A stretch of 64,000 nucleotides of DNA. Origin: Polaribacter huanghezhanensis (lineage in GTDB: Bacteria; Bacteroidota; Bacteroidia; Flavobacteriales; Flavobacteriaceae). Numbering within the stretch: the first letter of the stretch is position 1; every line of letters begins with the position of its first letter. Position numbers and translations under genes: made by a program. This document shows, piece after piece, positions 51,408-61,363 of the stretch. Location of the stretch: NCBI RefSeq assembly GCF_030444335.1, contig NZ_CP128595.1, positions 1,736,001-1,800,000 of the forward strand, read 5' to 3'. The notes beneath the pieces were generated by a model. That model had not been told where the DNA came from. It worked only from the letters and a program-made list of their open reading frames with translations, and did not search any database.

Positions 51408-52355
51408 TTGACAGAAAGAATTATTGAGCTAACAGACATCAATCCAAAAGATTTTTTTGGAACTCAAAACAGCACCATTGCACAATTAAAAAAACACTTC
51501 CCAAAAATAAAAATTGTTGCTAGAGGAAATAATCTAAAAATTTACGGAGAATCAGATATTCTAGACGAATTCGAAAAACGGATGGAAATGCTGATGAAGT
51601 ATTTTAACAAATACAACAAACTAGACGAAAACAGTATTGAGCGCATTTTAACTTCTACAGGAAAAGAAGAAAGAACAGACGCTGCTGCAAAAGAAGTTTT
51701 GGTGCACGGAGTAAATGGTAAATTGATAAAAGCTCAAACAGAGAATCAACGCAAAATGGTTTCTTTGATGCAAAAAAACGACATGCTTTTTGCTGTTGGT
51801 CCAGCTGGAACAGGAAAAACATATACTGCAGTTGCATTGGCTGTAAAAGCGTTGAAAGAAAAAGAAGTACGTAGAATTATTTTAACAAGACCAGCGGTAG
51901 AATCTGGTGAGAATTTAGGTTTTTTACCTGGAGATTTAAAAGAAAAATTAGATCCGTATATGCAACCTTTATACGATGCTTTACGCGATATGCTTCCGCA
52001 TGAAAGATTAGAATCGTATTTAGAAAAAGGAGTCATTCAAATAGCACCATTAGCATTTATGCGCGGAAGAACATTAGACAATGCGTTTGTTATTTTAGAC
52101 GAAGCGCAAAATACAACGCACAATCAAATGAAAATGTTTTTAACCAGAATGGGAAAACATGCTAAGTTTGTGATTAATGGAGATCCTGGGCAAATAGATT
52201 TACCAAGAAGACAAGTTTCTGGTTTAAAAGAATCGTTGTTGGCATTAAAAGATATTGAAGGAATTGCGCAAGTGTATTTAGATGATAAAGATGTAATTCG
52301 TCATCGATTGGTAAAAAGTATTATAAAAGCGTATAAAAGCATAGAAACTGAATAG
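51408..52355 (+). CDS. PhoH family ATPase
   Basis: A 315-aa protein with an N-terminal KH-like part (about 1-100) and a PhoH ATPase domain with Walker A GPAGTGKT (131-138), Walker B AFVILDEAQN and KFVINGDPGQIDLP. PhoH-like proteins are linked to RNA metabolism and phosphate-stress responses. The start is a TTG codon at 51408; this gives the normal family N-terminus TERIIELTDINPKDFFG, and no ATG precedes it in frame. The gene is divergent from the SAM adenosyltransferase gene. Confidence 0.9.
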   Translation: MTERIIELTDINPKDFFGTQNSTIAQLKKHFPKIKIVARGNNLKIYGESDILDEFEKRMEMLMKYFNKYNKLDENSIERILTSTGKEERTDAAAKEVLVHGVNGKLIKAQTENQRKMVSLMQKNDMLFAVGPAGTGKTYTAVALAVKALKEKEVRRIILTRPAVESGENLGFLPGDLKEKLDPYMQPLYDALRDMLPHERLESYLEKGVIQIAPLAFMRGRTLDNAFVILDEAQNTTHNQMKMFLTRMGKHAKFVINGDPGQIDLPRRQVSGLKESLLALKDIEGIAQVYLDDKDVIRHRLVKSIIKAYKSIETE

Positions 52356-52362
52356 TTTTTTG

Positions 52363-52393
52363 TTGTTCATAAAAAGTCTTTAGTTTACTTTTG
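52363..52393 (+). promoter_or_regulatory. Promoter of purC
   Basis: TTG (52363-52365), a 20-nt spacer and TACTTTTG (52386-52393) fit the Bacteroidota promoter exactly. The -7 box covers the in-frame TTG at 52391, so that codon cannot be the start of translation from this promoter. Confidence 0.75.
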
Positions 52394-52417
52394 CAGGCAA
52401 CAACAATACCACAATTA

Positions 52418-53365
52418 ATGAATACAATTAACGAAACCAACTTTAATTTTCCGAAACAGAAATCTGTTTACAAAGGAAAAGTTAGAGAAGTTTATAATAT
52501 AAATGACGAAGTATTGGTCATGATTGCTTCCGATAGATTGTCAGCTTTTGATGTCATTCTTCCACGTCAAATTCCGTTTAAAGGACAAATTTTAAATCAG
52601 ATTGCAACAAAAATGATGCACGAAACTGCTGATATTGTTCCAAATTGGTTGGTAGCAACTCCAGATGAAAACGTTGCCATTGGTCATTTGTGTGAGCCAT
52701 TTAAAGTAGAAATGGTCATTCGAGGTTATTTATCTGGTCATGCAGCTAGAGAATACAAAGCAGGAAAAAGAATGCTTTGCGGAGTAGCAATGCCAGAAGG
52801 AATGAAAGAAAATGACAAATTTCCAACGCCAATTATTACACCATCAACAAAAGCAGAAAATGGCGAGCACGACGAAGACATTTCTCGTGAAAACATTTTA
52901 GCCAACAATATTGTTTCTGAAGAAGATTATTTGGTTTTAGAAGATTATACCCGTAAATTGTTTGCCAGAGGAACAGAAATTGCTGCAAAACGCGGTTTAA
53001 TTTTGGTAGATACCAAATACGAATTTGGTAAAACAAAAGAGGGTAAAATTGTGTTGATTGATGAAATTCACACGCCAGATTCTTCTCGTTATTTTTATGC
53101 TGACGGATATGAAGAGCGTCAAGAAAAAGGAGAAAATCAAAAACAATTATCAAAAGAATTTGTGCGTCAGTGGTTGATAGAAAATGGATTTCAAGGAAAA
53201 GACGGACAGCAAATTCCAGCAATGTCTGATGAAAAAATTATAGAAATATCAAATAGATATATAGAATTGTATGAGCAAATTACAGGCGAAAAATTTGTAA
53301 AAGCAACTACAGAAAATGTATTAGAAAGAATTCATAAAAATGTAACGGAGTTTTTAACTGCGTAA
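52418..53365 (+). CDS. purC: Phosphoribosylaminoimidazole-succinocarboxamide synthase (SAICAR synthetase)
   Basis: The ATG at 52418 is chosen because the promoter's -7 box ends at 52393; the frame is open further upstream. The 315-aa enzyme has the SAICAR synthetase motifs [13 protein letters not shown] (nucleotide loop), [40 protein letters not shown] and [28 protein letters not shown]. It ligates aspartate to CAIR in purine synthesis. The length is longer than the E. coli enzyme (about 237 aa) but normal for the larger bacterial and fungal-like type. Confidence 0.96.
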   Translation: MNTINETNFNFPKQKSVYKGKVREVYNINDEVLVMIASDRLSAFDVILPRQIPFKGQILNQIATKMMHETADIVPNWLVATPDENVAIGHLCEPFKVEMVIRGYLSGHAAREYKAGKRMLCGVAMPEGMKENDKFPTPIITPSTKAENGEHDEDISRENILANNIVSEEDYLVLEDYTRKLFARGTEIAAKRGLILVDTKYEFGKTKEGKIVLIDEIHTPDSSRYFYADGYEERQEKGENQKQLSKEFVRQWLIENGFQGKDGQQIPAMSDEKIIEISNRYIELYEQITGEKFVKATTENVLERIHKNVTEFLTA

Positions 53366-53381
53366 TTAAAAAATAAAAACC

Positions 53382-53433
53382 TCTCGACTCCGCTCGAGGA
53401 GACATTTATTTGTCAGTTCAAGCGGAGTCGAGA
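53382..53433. repeat. Dispersed inverted repeat between purC and fabV
   Basis: TCTCGACTCCGCT (53382-53394) and AGCGGAGTCGAGA (53421-53433) are a perfect 13-bp inverted pair. The inner GACA/TGTC also pairs, around a TTTATT centre. It belongs to the same family as 41970-42028 and could act as a terminator-like element or processing site. Confidence 0.8.
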
Positions 53434-53463
53434 ACTACTTAAAAATATTAAAAACAACTAATT

Positions 53464-54651
53464 ATGATTATAGAACCAAGAACAAGAGGATTTATTTGTT
53501 TAACAGCACATCCAACAGGTTGTGAGCAAAACGTAATCAATCAAATAGCATATGTAAAATCTAAAGGAGCAATCAGTGGGGCAAAAAAAGTGTTGGTAAT
53601 TGGTTCTTCAACAGGATTTGGATTGGCGTCTAGAATTTCTAGTGCTTTTGGATCTGATGCGGCAACCATTGGTGTGTATTTTGATAAACCTTCATCACCA
53701 GGAAAAACTGGTTCTGCTGGTTATTACAATACAGCAGCTTTTGAAAAACACGCTCATAAAGCAGGTTTGTATGCAAAAAGTATTAACGGTGATGCATTTT
53801 CAAATGAAATCAAACGTCAAACTTTAGACATGATCAAAAAAGATTTAGGTCAAATTGATTTGGTAATTTACAGTTTGGCTTCACCCGTAAGAACGCATCC
53901 AGATACTGGAGTTCGTTACAAATCGGTTTTAAAACCAATTGGCGGAGTTTTTTCTAATAAAACAGTAGATTTTCATACAGGAAATGTAACTGAAATTTCG
54001 ATCAATCCAGCAGAAGGAGATGATATTGCAAACACCGTTGCAGTAATGGGCGGCGAAGATTGGAAAATGTGGATGGACGCATTAAAAAATGAAAACTTAT
54101 TATCTGAAGGAGCAACAACAGTTGCGTATTCTTATATTGGACCGAAACTTACTGAAGCAGTTTATAGAAAAGGAACCATTGGTGCGGCAAAAGATCATTT
54201 AGAAGCTACCGCTTTTACAATTTCTGATGATTTAAAATCAATTGGAGGAAAAGCATACGTTTCTGTAAATAAAGCTTTGGTTACACAAGCAAGTTCTGCA
54301 ATTCCTGTAATTCCGTTATACATTTCTTTACTGTATAAAATCATGAAAGAAAAAGGTACTCATGAAGGATGTATCGAACAAATTCAACGTTTGTACAGCG
54401 AACGTTTGTTTGGCGGAGATTTAGCTTTAGATGCAAAAGGTAGAATTAGAATTGACGATTTAGAAATGCGCGAAGATGTGCAAGCTGAAGTTGCTAAATT
54501 ATGGGAAACTGCTTCTACAGAAAATTTATCTGAAATAGGAGATTTAGAAGGCTATAGCAATGACTTTTTTAATTTATTCGGATTTAAAGTTGAGGGTGTA
54601 GATTACGATGCAGATGTAAACGAAATGGTAGAAATTCCGAGTGAACATTAA
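53464..54651 (+). CDS. fabV: Enoyl-ACP/trans-2-enoyl-CoA reductase FabV
   Basis: A full-length 395-aa FabV/TER enzyme: PRTRGFICLTAHPTGCEQNV start, NADH-binding GSSTGFGLASRISSAFG, and the Tyr-x8-Lys active site YRKGTIGAAK. It reduces enoyl thioesters with NADH in fatty-acid synthesis, and this type is usually insensitive to triclosan. The stop codon is immediately followed by the ATG of the next gene. Confidence 0.96.
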   Translation: MIIEPRTRGFICLTAHPTGCEQNVINQIAYVKSKGAISGAKKVLVIGSSTGFGLASRISSAFGSDAATIGVYFDKPSSPGKTGSAGYYNTAAFEKHAHKAGLYAKSINGDAFSNEIKRQTLDMIKKDLGQIDLVIYSLASPVRTHPDTGVRYKSVLKPIGGVFSNKTVDFHTGNVTEISINPAEGDDIANTVAVMGGEDWKMWMDALKNENLLSEGATTVAYSYIGPKLTEAVYRKGTIGAAKDHLEATAFTISDDLKSIGGKAYVSVNKALVTQASSAIPVIPLYISLLYKIMKEKGTHEGCIEQIQRLYSERLFGGDLALDAKGRIRIDDLEMREDVQAEVAKLWETASTENLSEIGDLEGYSNDFFNLFGFKVEGVDYDADVNEMVEIPSEH

Positions 54652-55452
54652 ATGTTAAGGAATTATAAACTCATATCATTTTTAATTATTTTTCTTTTTA
54701 ATGGAACTCTTTTTGCACAAAAAAGTGATGCAGAAAAAGTAACTGTAAAAGTGCTGAGTTTTAATATTTTGCATGGAGCAACCACCAACGGAAGTTTTGA
54801 TTTAGACATTATTGCCAACGTAATTAAAAAAGCAGATGCCGATTTTGTTTCGTTACAAGAGGTAGATTTTAAAACCAACAGAGCAAAAAAATACGATTTG
54901 CCAACAGAGTTGGGTTTTCGTACAAAAATGGCATCAATTTTTGGCAGAGCAATGTATTATGATGGCGGAGAATATGGAGAAGGAATTTTATCTAAATATT
55001 CTTTTTTATCAACCAGAAATGTTGCGTTACCATTTACAAAAGGAAATGAACCAAGAGCTGCTTTAGAAATTACAACGGTGTTGAAATCTGGCGATACTAT
55101 TTCGTTTATTGGAACACATTTAGATCATTTAAAAGAAGATACAGATCGCGTTTCGCAAGCAAAAGCAATTAATAAAGCTTTTTCTAAGAATAAATTTCCA
55201 ACAATTTTATCGGGTGATTTAAACGATACACCAAATAGTAAAACCATCAATATTTTAGAATCTTTTTGGAAAGCTTCTTATCATAAAGCAAATCCGTTAT
55301 TGACTTTTCCTTCTGATAAACCAGTAAAAAAGATTGATTACGTGCTATATTATCCAAAGAATAAATGGAAAGTTTTATCAAAAGAAACTGTTTGCGATAT
55401 AATTGCTTCTGATCATTGTGCGTATTTGGTGACTTTAGAATTACAGAAATAG
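54652..55452 (+). CDS. Secreted endonuclease/exonuclease/phosphatase family protein
   Basis: A 266-aa protein with an N-terminal signal (about 1-22, LISFLIIFLFNGTLFAQ) and an EEP metal-hydrolase domain: LSFNILHGATT, LQEVDFKTNRA (metal Glu), FIGTHLDHL, LSGDLNDTP and the terminal ASDHCAYLVT (catalytic His). Such secreted members are often phosphodiesterases or sphingomyelinase-like enzymes; the substrate is unknown. It starts with no gap after fabV and ends with no gap before the next gene. Confidence 0.9.
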   Translation: MLRNYKLISFLIIFLFNGTLFAQKSDAEKVTVKVLSFNILHGATTNGSFDLDIIANVIKKADADFVSLQEVDFKTNRAKKYDLPTELGFRTKMASIFGRAMYYDGGEYGEGILSKYSFLSTRNVALPFTKGNEPRAALEITTVLKSGDTISFIGTHLDHLKEDTDRVSQAKAINKAFSKNKFPTILSGDLNDTPNSKTINILESFWKASYHKANPLLTFPSDKPVKKIDYVLYYPKNKWKVLSKETVCDIIASDHCAYLVTLELQK

Positions 55453-55929
55453 ATGAAAGCAGTAACGGTAAAAAAAATTAAAGACGAATTGAGTTATAAA
55501 AACTCAAAAGAGTTGATTGATTTGTGTTTGCGATTATCAAAATTTAAAAAGGAAAATAAAGAATTACTGACGTATTTATTGTTCGAATCTTCTAACGAAG
55601 AATTGTATATAGAAAGTGTAAAAGAACAAATGGACGATTTGTTTGAGCAGATTAACATCAACAGTTATTTCTACATCAGAAAAAGCGTTCGTAAAATTTT
55701 AACGCTGACAAAAAAGTTTATTCGGTATTCTCAAAAAAAAGAAACAGAAGTAGAATTATTGATTTACTTCTGTCAGAAATTAAAGAATTTTAAGCCTTCA
55801 ATAAAAAATAGTGTTCGTTTGCAAAATGTGTATCACCGACAAGTTGAAAGTATTCAAAAAACAGTAAAAACCTTACACGAAGATTTACAGTACGATTATC
55901 AGCAAGAAATAGAAGAATTATTTTCTTAA
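55453..55929 (+). CDS. Conserved hypothetical helical protein (DUF6155-like)
   Basis: A 158-aa, entirely helical and lysine-rich protein without signal or membrane segment. It has TVKKIKDELSYKNSKELIDLCLRLSKFKKENKELLTYLL, which fits a family I associate with DUF6155 in Bacteroidota (the family name is from memory). Function is unknown. Its ATG follows the preceding TAG without spacing, so translation is probably coupled. It converges on the TauE-like gene and overlaps its stop by four bases. Confidence 0.78.
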   Translation: MKAVTVKKIKDELSYKNSKELIDLCLRLSKFKKENKELLTYLLFESSNEELYIESVKEQMDDLFEQININSYFYIRKSVRKILTLTKKFIRYSQKKETEVELLIYFCQKLKNFKPSIKNSVRLQNVYHRQVESIQKTVKTLHEDLQYDYQQEIEELFS

Positions 55930-56705
55930 AACAAATATTTCAACAATATTCTTATACTTACAAAGGCAATCAATATAGCGGTTGCCTTTTTTAATTGAAT
56001 TGGTTGTAAGAATTTAGAACTAAACCTGCTTCCAATTTGCCCGCCAATAAAAACGGTAATAAGTAAAACCGTTGTTAGATTCCAATCTATCATAAACTCC
56101 GGATTTAAATATTGTCCACCCAAACCAGCTATAGAATTTACCAAAATAAACAAACTTGCTGTTGCGGCAATTTTTTTTGGCGTGTCCCAATTTGTTAAAT
56201 GCAATAATGGCGCTAAGAAAATGCCACCGCCAATGCCGACCATTCCAGAAATAAAACCGATAGATCCGCCGTAACCAGCATTTTTAGACAGTTTTAATTG
56301 TGTTGTTTTTTCTTCGGATGCCACAATTTTTTTAGAAATCCACATCGTAATTGCTGCAAATAACAATGTAAAACCTAGTAAAATAAAGAAGAATGTTTGG
56401 CTAATTTTTAAATATCCACCAATAAAAGCAAACGGAATACTACATAAAACAAGCGGAATTACCTTTTTAAAATTGTATGTTTTTTGTTGATGAAAATAAA
56501 AAACGTTTCCTATAACAACTACAATATTACACAACAAAGCCGTTGCTCTAATTTGTGTAAAAGCCAAACCTGTTAATGCCAACACCGCTAAATAACTTGA
56601 TCCGCCACCAAAACCGACTGAAGAATACAATACGGCAATGGTAAAAAAAAGTAAAATAACAGGCCAATTTGTATTTATAACAGATAAAACATCTTGAAAA
56701 TTCAT
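55926..56705 (-). CDS. Sulfite exporter TauE/SafE family protein
   Basis: The start is placed at 56705 (MNFQDVLSVINTNWPVILLF), the normal family N-terminus; an in-frame ATG at 56756 would add 17 poorly fitting residues and lie 2 bp from the divergent acs start. About 259 residues with eight membrane segments and the family's duplicated pattern GGGSSYLAVLALTGL and GFISGMVGIGGGIFLAPLLHL. A TAnnTTTG box (56710-56717, minus strand) lies right before this start, which would make the mRNA nearly leaderless. It exports sulfite or an organosulfonate, or another small anion. Confidence 0.88.
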   Translation of the reverse strand: MNFQDVLSVINTNWPVILLFFTIAVLYSSVGFGGGSSYLAVLALTGLAFTQIRATALLCNIVVVIGNVFYFHQQKTYNFKKVIPLVLCSIPFAFIGGYLKISQTFFFILLGFTLLFAAITMWISKKIVASEEKTTQLKLSKNAGYGGSIGFISGMVGIGGGIFLAPLLHLTNWDTPKKIAATASLFILVNSIAGLGGQYLNPEFMIDWNLTTVLLITVFIGGQIGSRFSSKFLQPIQLKKATAILIAFVSIRILLKYLF

Positions 56706-56758
56706 AAAGCAAATATAATTTTCTATTTTTAGAATGTCTAAGAATAAATAAAACAATA

Positions 56759-58666
56759 ATGAGTAATTACCACATCAAGCATTTAGAAGAATATTACCAA
56801 GTGTATCGTAAATCGATTCGCGAGCCAGAAGCCTTTTGGGAAGAAATCGCTGAAGAACATTTTTTATGGAGAAAAAAATGGGATACCGTTTTAAGTTGGG
56901 ATTTTTCTAAACCAGAAGTCAAATGGTTTGAAGGAGCAAAATTAAACATTACAGAAAATTGTATTGACAGACATTTAGCAACTCGTGGAGATAAAACGGC
57001 AATTATTTTTGAGCCAAACAATCCAGATGAAGCAGCAGAACACATCAGTTATAGACAATTGTTTGAACGCGTAAATCAGTTTGCAAATGTGCTAAAAAGT
57101 CAAGGTGTGCAAAAAGGCGATCGCGTTTGTATTTACGTTCCAATGATTCCAGAATTGGCAATTGCAACGTTGGCTTGTGCACGAATCGGTGCCATACATT
57201 CGGTTGTTTTTGCAGGGTTTTCATCCAAAGCATTATCAACAAGAATTAATGATTGCGATTGTAAAATGGTAATTACTGCTGATGGATCTTATCGTGGCGC
57301 AAAAACAATCGACTTAAAAGGAATTGTAGATGAAGCATTAGAAAGTTGTCCTGGAGTAGAAAATGTGTTGGTTGCAAAACGGATTAATTCTGATATTTTT
57401 ATGAAAGAAGGAAGAGATTTTTGGTTGCAACCTTTATTAGATAATGCATCAACAGAAGGAAAAGCAGAAGTGATGGATGCAGAAGATCCGTTATTTATTT
57501 TATACACTTCTGGTTCTACGGGCAAACCAAAAGGAATGGTGCATACTACTGCTGGTTATATGGTGTACACGGCATATACATTTAAAAATGCATTTCAATA
57601 TAAAGAAAACGACGTGTATTGGTGTACTGCAGATATTGGTTGGATTACTGGACATTCTTATATTGTTTATGGTCCGTTAGCAAATGGCGCAACAACGGTT
57701 TTATTTGAAGGGGTTCCGCATTATCCAGATTTTGGACGTTTTTGGCAAATTATAGAAAAACATAAAGTAAATCAGTTTTATACAGCGCCAACAGCAATTA
57801 GAGCCTTGGCAAAACAAGGAACAGAATTGTTAGACAAGTGCGATTTATCATCATTAAAAGTGTTAGGTTCTGTTGGAGAACCCATCAACGAAGAAGCCTG
57901 GCATTGGTATAATGATAATGTTGGTAAAAAGAAAAGTCCGATTATAGATTCTTGGTGGCAAACAGAAACTGGCGGAATTATGATTACTCCGATTCCGTAT
58001 GTAACGCCAACAAAACCAACCTACGCAACATTGCCTTTTATTGGAATTCAACCAGCTATAATGGATGGAAATGGCGATGAATTAAAAGGGAATCAAGTTG
58101 ATGGACGTTTGTGTATCAAATTTCCGTGGCCAAGTATTGCAAGAACTATTTGGGGAAACCATCAACGTTATAAAGAAACGTATTTTTCAGCTTTTGATAA
58201 TATGTATTTTACGGGTGATGGCGCTTTGCGTGACGAAGTTGGTTATTACAGAATTACCGGTAGAGTAGATGATGTTATTATTGTTTCTGGACATAATCTA
58301 GGAACTGCACCAATAGAAGACGCCATAAATGAACATCCTGCGGTAGCAGAAAGTGCTATTGTTGGTTTTCCGCATGATGTAAAAGGAAATGCACTGTACG
58401 GTTATGTGATTTTAAAAGATGTTGGAGAATCTAGAGATCACGATAATTTACGAAAAGAAATCAATCAAATAATTACAGAACATATTGGTCCGATTGCAAA
58501 ATTAGATAAGATTCAGTTTACTGAAGGATTGCCAAAAACACGTTCAGGAAAAATAATGCGTAGAATTTTACGAAAAATAGCGCATAATGAAATGGATAAT
58601 TTAGGCGATATTTCTACCTTATTAAATCCGGATGTGGTGCAAAGTATTATTGATCATAGATTGTAA
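56759..58666 (+). CDS. acs: Acetate-CoA ligase (acetyl-CoA synthetase)
   Basis: A complete 635-aa AMP-forming enzyme. Landmarks are YTSGSTGKPKGMVHTTAGYM (P-loop), SWWQTETGGIMITPIP, YFTGDGALRDEVGYY, and PKTRSGKIMRRILRKIA with the catalytic lysine near residue 605. It activates acetate to acetyl-CoA. Acs Lys residues in this motif are often regulated by acetylation in other bacteria; no regulator is nearby. The gene ends at a perfect palindromic terminator. Confidence 0.96.
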   Translation: MSNYHIKHLEEYYQVYRKSIREPEAFWEEIAEEHFLWRKKWDTVLSWDFSKPEVKWFEGAKLNITENCIDRHLATRGDKTAIIFEPNNPDEAAEHISYRQLFERVNQFANVLKSQGVQKGDRVCIYVPMIPELAIATLACARIGAIHSVVFAGFSSKALSTRINDCDCKMVITADGSYRGAKTIDLKGIVDEALESCPGVENVLVAKRINSDIFMKEGRDFWLQPLLDNASTEGKAEVMDAEDPLFILYTSGSTGKPKGMVHTTAGYMVYTAYTFKNAFQYKENDVYWCTADIGWITGHSYIVYGPLANGATTVLFEGVPHYPDFGRFWQIIEKHKVNQFYTAPTAIRALAKQGTELLDKCDLSSLKVLGSVGEPINEEAWHWYNDNVGKKKSPIIDSWWQTETGGIMITPIPYVTPTKPTYATLPFIGIQPAIMDGNGDELKGNQVDGRLCIKFPWPSIARTIWGNHQRYKETYFSAFDNMYFTGDGALRDEVGYYRITGRVDDVIIVSGHNLGTAPIEDAINEHPAVAESAIVGFPHDVKGNALYGYVILKDVGESRDHDNLRKEINQIITEHIGPIAKLDKIQFTEGLPKTRSGKIMRRILRKIAHNEMDNLGDISTLLNPDVVQSIIDHRL

Positions 58667-58670
58667 AAAT

Positions 58671-58710
58671 TGCAAATAAAAAGCTCCTTTAAAGGAGCTT
58701 TTTATTTGCA
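58671..58710. terminator. 40-bp perfect palindromic terminator after acs
   Basis: TGCAAATAAAAAGCTCCTTT is followed directly by its exact inverted copy (58691-58710). The core AAAAAGCTCCTTTAAAGGAG with the following CTTTTT is an intrinsic terminator usable in both directions; the outer TGCAAAT/ATTTGCA extends it to a full 20-bp arm. Confidence 0.9.
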
Positions 58711-58802
58711 ATACATAAATTTTGTTATTCTGTCATGTTGATAGTTCGTGGCATATCATTTGACAAATAAGAGCATACACTTTAAGAAAAGAAAAAACAT
58801 CC

Positions 58803-60569
58803 ATGAAAGAATATAGCAATTCATCAAAAAATAAAAAGAAACCAAAAGTTTCTATCGGAAAAGCATTTAAAACAATTATTTGGCCAAAGCGTAAAGTGGT
58901 TTTTATTGGGTTGATTTTAATTGTAATAAGTCGATTGTCAAGTTTGGTATTGCCTTGGAAAAGTAAAGCCTTATTAGATAATGTCATTCCGAATAAAGAT
59001 TACAATGAGTTATACAATTTGTTGTTTATAGTCGGAATTGCAATTTTAGTGCAAGCGATTACTTCTTTTTTATTGACACGAATTTTAAGCGTGCAAGCGC
59101 AATATCTAATTTCAGAATTAAGAGCGCAAGTGCAAAAGAAAGTATTGTCTTTACCTATCAGTTTTTTTGATAACACAAAATCTGGGGCTTTAGTTTCTCG
59201 TATTATGAGTGATGTAGAGGGAGTTCGAAATTTAATAGGAACAGGATTGGTGCAGTTGGTTGGCGGAACAATTACTGCAATAATTTCGATGGTTTTGTTA
59301 ATTAGAATAAGTCCGTCTATGACATTTTTTGTATTGATTCCTGTTGCAATATTTGGTTTAGTAGCCTTAAAAGCATTTAAATATATCAGACCCATATTTA
59401 GAAACAGAGGCGTGATTAATGCAGAAGTAAATGGAAGGTTAATTGAAACATTATCAGGAGTTAGAGTGATTAAAGCATTTAATGCAGAACAGCAAGAAAA
59501 TGAAACTTTTGAAAAAGGAGTAGATCTGTTGTTTCAAAATGTAAAGAAAAGTTTAACAGCAACGGCAATTATGACAAGTTCATCCACTTTTTTGTTAGGA
59601 ATTGCATCTACTGGAATTATGGGAATCGGAGGATATAAAATTATGACAGGAGAATTAACTGTTGGAGATTTTTTATCATTTACATTATTATTAGGGTTTA
59701 TGATTGCGCCAATTGTGCAAATGAGTAATATCGGAAGTCAATTAACAGAAGCCTTAGCAGGTTTAGATCGAACCGAAGAACTAATGAATATGGAAGCGGA
59801 AGAAGATGATGATGACAGAACAATTCAGTTAGAAACTATTGAAGGAGAATTGGTTTTTGATGATGTTTCTTTTTCGTATGAAGAAGGAAAAGAAGTATTA
59901 AATGATATTAGTTTTGTTGTTCCAAAAGGAACGGTTACAGCATTGGTTGGAAGTTCTGGTTCAGGAAAATCAACTATTGCAGGTTTGTCAGCGACGTTTT
60001 TAAATCCAAAATCTGGTAAAATTACAATTGATAATAAAGATATTTCTAAAGTAAAATTAAGTAGTTATCGAAAACATTTAGGAGTTGTTTTACAAGACGA
60101 ATTTTTGTTTGAAGGAACTATTAGAGAAAATATTTTATTTCCGAGACCAAATGCAACAGAAGAGGAGCTGCAAAATGCTGTAAAAGCAGCGTATGTGAAT
60201 GAATTTACAGATCGTTTTGAAGATGGATTAGATACTTTAATCGGAGAAAGAGGCGTCAAACTTTCTGGAGGACAACGTCAGCGTTTGGCAATTGCAAGAG
60301 CCATATTAGCGAATCCGAAAATCATTATTTTAGATGAAGCAACTTCTAGTTTAGACACAGAAAGTGAAGCCTTGATTCAGAAAAGTTTATCAGAATTGAT
60401 AAAAGATAGAACCACAATTGTGATTGCACACAGATTAAGTACCATTAAACAAGCAGATCAAATTTTAGTAGTAGAATCAGGATCGATTGTTGAGCGAGGT
60501 ACGCATGACGAATTGATAAAAAAAGAAGGAAGATATTTTGAATTGTATACCTATCAATCGAAAATTTAA
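58803..60569 (+). CDS. ABC exporter, MsbA-like (fused membrane and ATPase domains)
   Basis: The 588-aa protein has a charged N-terminus, six membrane segments (about 38-330) and an ATPase domain: Walker A GSSGSGKST, Q-loop VVLQDEFLFEGTIRENI, signature LSGGQRQRLAIARAIL, Walker B IIILDEATSSLD and switch IAHRLST. It works as a homodimer exporting lipids, LPS core or drugs. The acidic EAEEDDDDR linker precedes the ATPase. It is followed by a lipoprotein gene 50 bp downstream. Confidence 0.93.
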   Translation: MKEYSNSSKNKKKPKVSIGKAFKTIIWPKRKVVFIGLILIVISRLSSLVLPWKSKALLDNVIPNKDYNELYNLLFIVGIAILVQAITSFLLTRILSVQAQYLISELRAQVQKKVLSLPISFFDNTKSGALVSRIMSDVEGVRNLIGTGLVQLVGGTITAIISMVLLIRISPSMTFFVLIPVAIFGLVALKAFKYIRPIFRNRGVINAEVNGRLIETLSGVRVIKAFNAEQQENETFEKGVDLLFQNVKKSLTATAIMTSSSTFLLGIASTGIMGIGGYKIMTGELTVGDFLSFTLLLGFMIAPIVQMSNIGSQLTEALAGLDRTEELMNMEAEEDDDDRTIQLETIEGELVFDDVSFSYEEGKEVLNDISFVVPKGTVTALVGSSGSGKSTIAGLSATFLNPKSGKITIDNKDISKVKLSSYRKHLGVVLQDEFLFEGTIRENILFPRPNATEEELQNAVKAAYVNEFTDRFEDGLDTLIGERGVKLSGGQRQRLAIARAILANPKIIILDEATSSLDTESEALIQKSLSELIKDRTTIVIAHRLSTIKQADQILVVESGSIVERGTHDELIKKEGRYFELYTYQSKI

Positions 60570-60619
60570 AATTGTAAGCATTTATTTATATTTTCGACTT
60601 TGATTTAAAACCATAACTT

Positions 60620-61363
60620 ATGAAAAAAATACTCTTATTATTTGTTCTAGCAGCAATTTCAATTTCATGTAAAAATGAAGAAAAGAAAGAAACTAAAAAA
60701 GAAAATTTCCCAAATGAATTAGCGAAAGTATTTGAAAAACATGGCGGAATTGAAGCTTGGAAAAAAGCAAAAACATTGTCATTTAACAAAGGAGATGAGG
60801 TTTATACAACAGATTTGCAATCTCGTAAAATAGTTGTTAAAGCACCAAATTACTCGCTTGGGTTTGATGGAAAAGAAGTTTGGTTATCTCAAAAAGATTC
60901 TACTGCATTTAAAGGAAATAAAAATTTTTATTACAATTTGTATTTCTATTTTTATGCAATGCCTTTTGTGTTGGCTGATGACGGAATTATGTACGAAAAA
61001 ACAACAGATTTAGTTTTTGATGGTGTAAGTTATCCAGGATTTAAAATTTCGTACAAAGCAAATATTGGTTCATCACCAGATGATAATTATCTTATTTATT
61101 ACAACAAAGATTCTTATCAAATGGAATGGCTTGCGTATACTGTAACATTTAATTCAAAAAAACCATCAGAAAAATATAGCATCATTCGATATAACGATTG
61201 GAATTCTGTAAGCAGTTTGTTGTTGCCAAAATCGATAACTTGGTACAATCAAGATAGTATTGGCGCACCAACTGAGCCTAAAAGAGCAGCTACAGAATTT
61301 ACGTTACCGCTAATTAGCGATACAAAAATATCAGATTCTTTTTTCGAAAAGCCTACAAAATAG
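60620..61363 (+). CDS. Lipoprotein of unknown function (DUF6503-like)
   Basis: The 247-aa protein has a lipoprotein signal ending at Cys17 (LAAISISC), then a lysine/glutamate-rich linker and a beta-rich domain with HGGIEAWKKAKTLSFNKG, GFDGKEVWLS and LLPKSITWYNQDSIG. This matches a Bacteroidota family I associate with DUF6503 (from memory). The fold recalls LolA-like lipid binders. Its end overlaps the convergent Nudix gene by 11 bp. Confidence 0.8.
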   Translation: MKKILLLFVLAAISISCKNEEKKETKKENFPNELAKVFEKHGGIEAWKKAKTLSFNKGDEVYTTDLQSRKIVVKAPNYSLGFDGKEVWLSQKDSTAFKGNKNFYYNLYFYFYAMPFVLADDGIMYEKTTDLVFDGVSYPGFKISYKANIGSSPDDNYLIYYNKDSYQMEWLAYTVTFNSKKPSEKYSIIRYNDWNSVSSLLLPKSITWYNQDSIGAPTEPKRAATEFTLPLISDTKISDSFFEKPTK

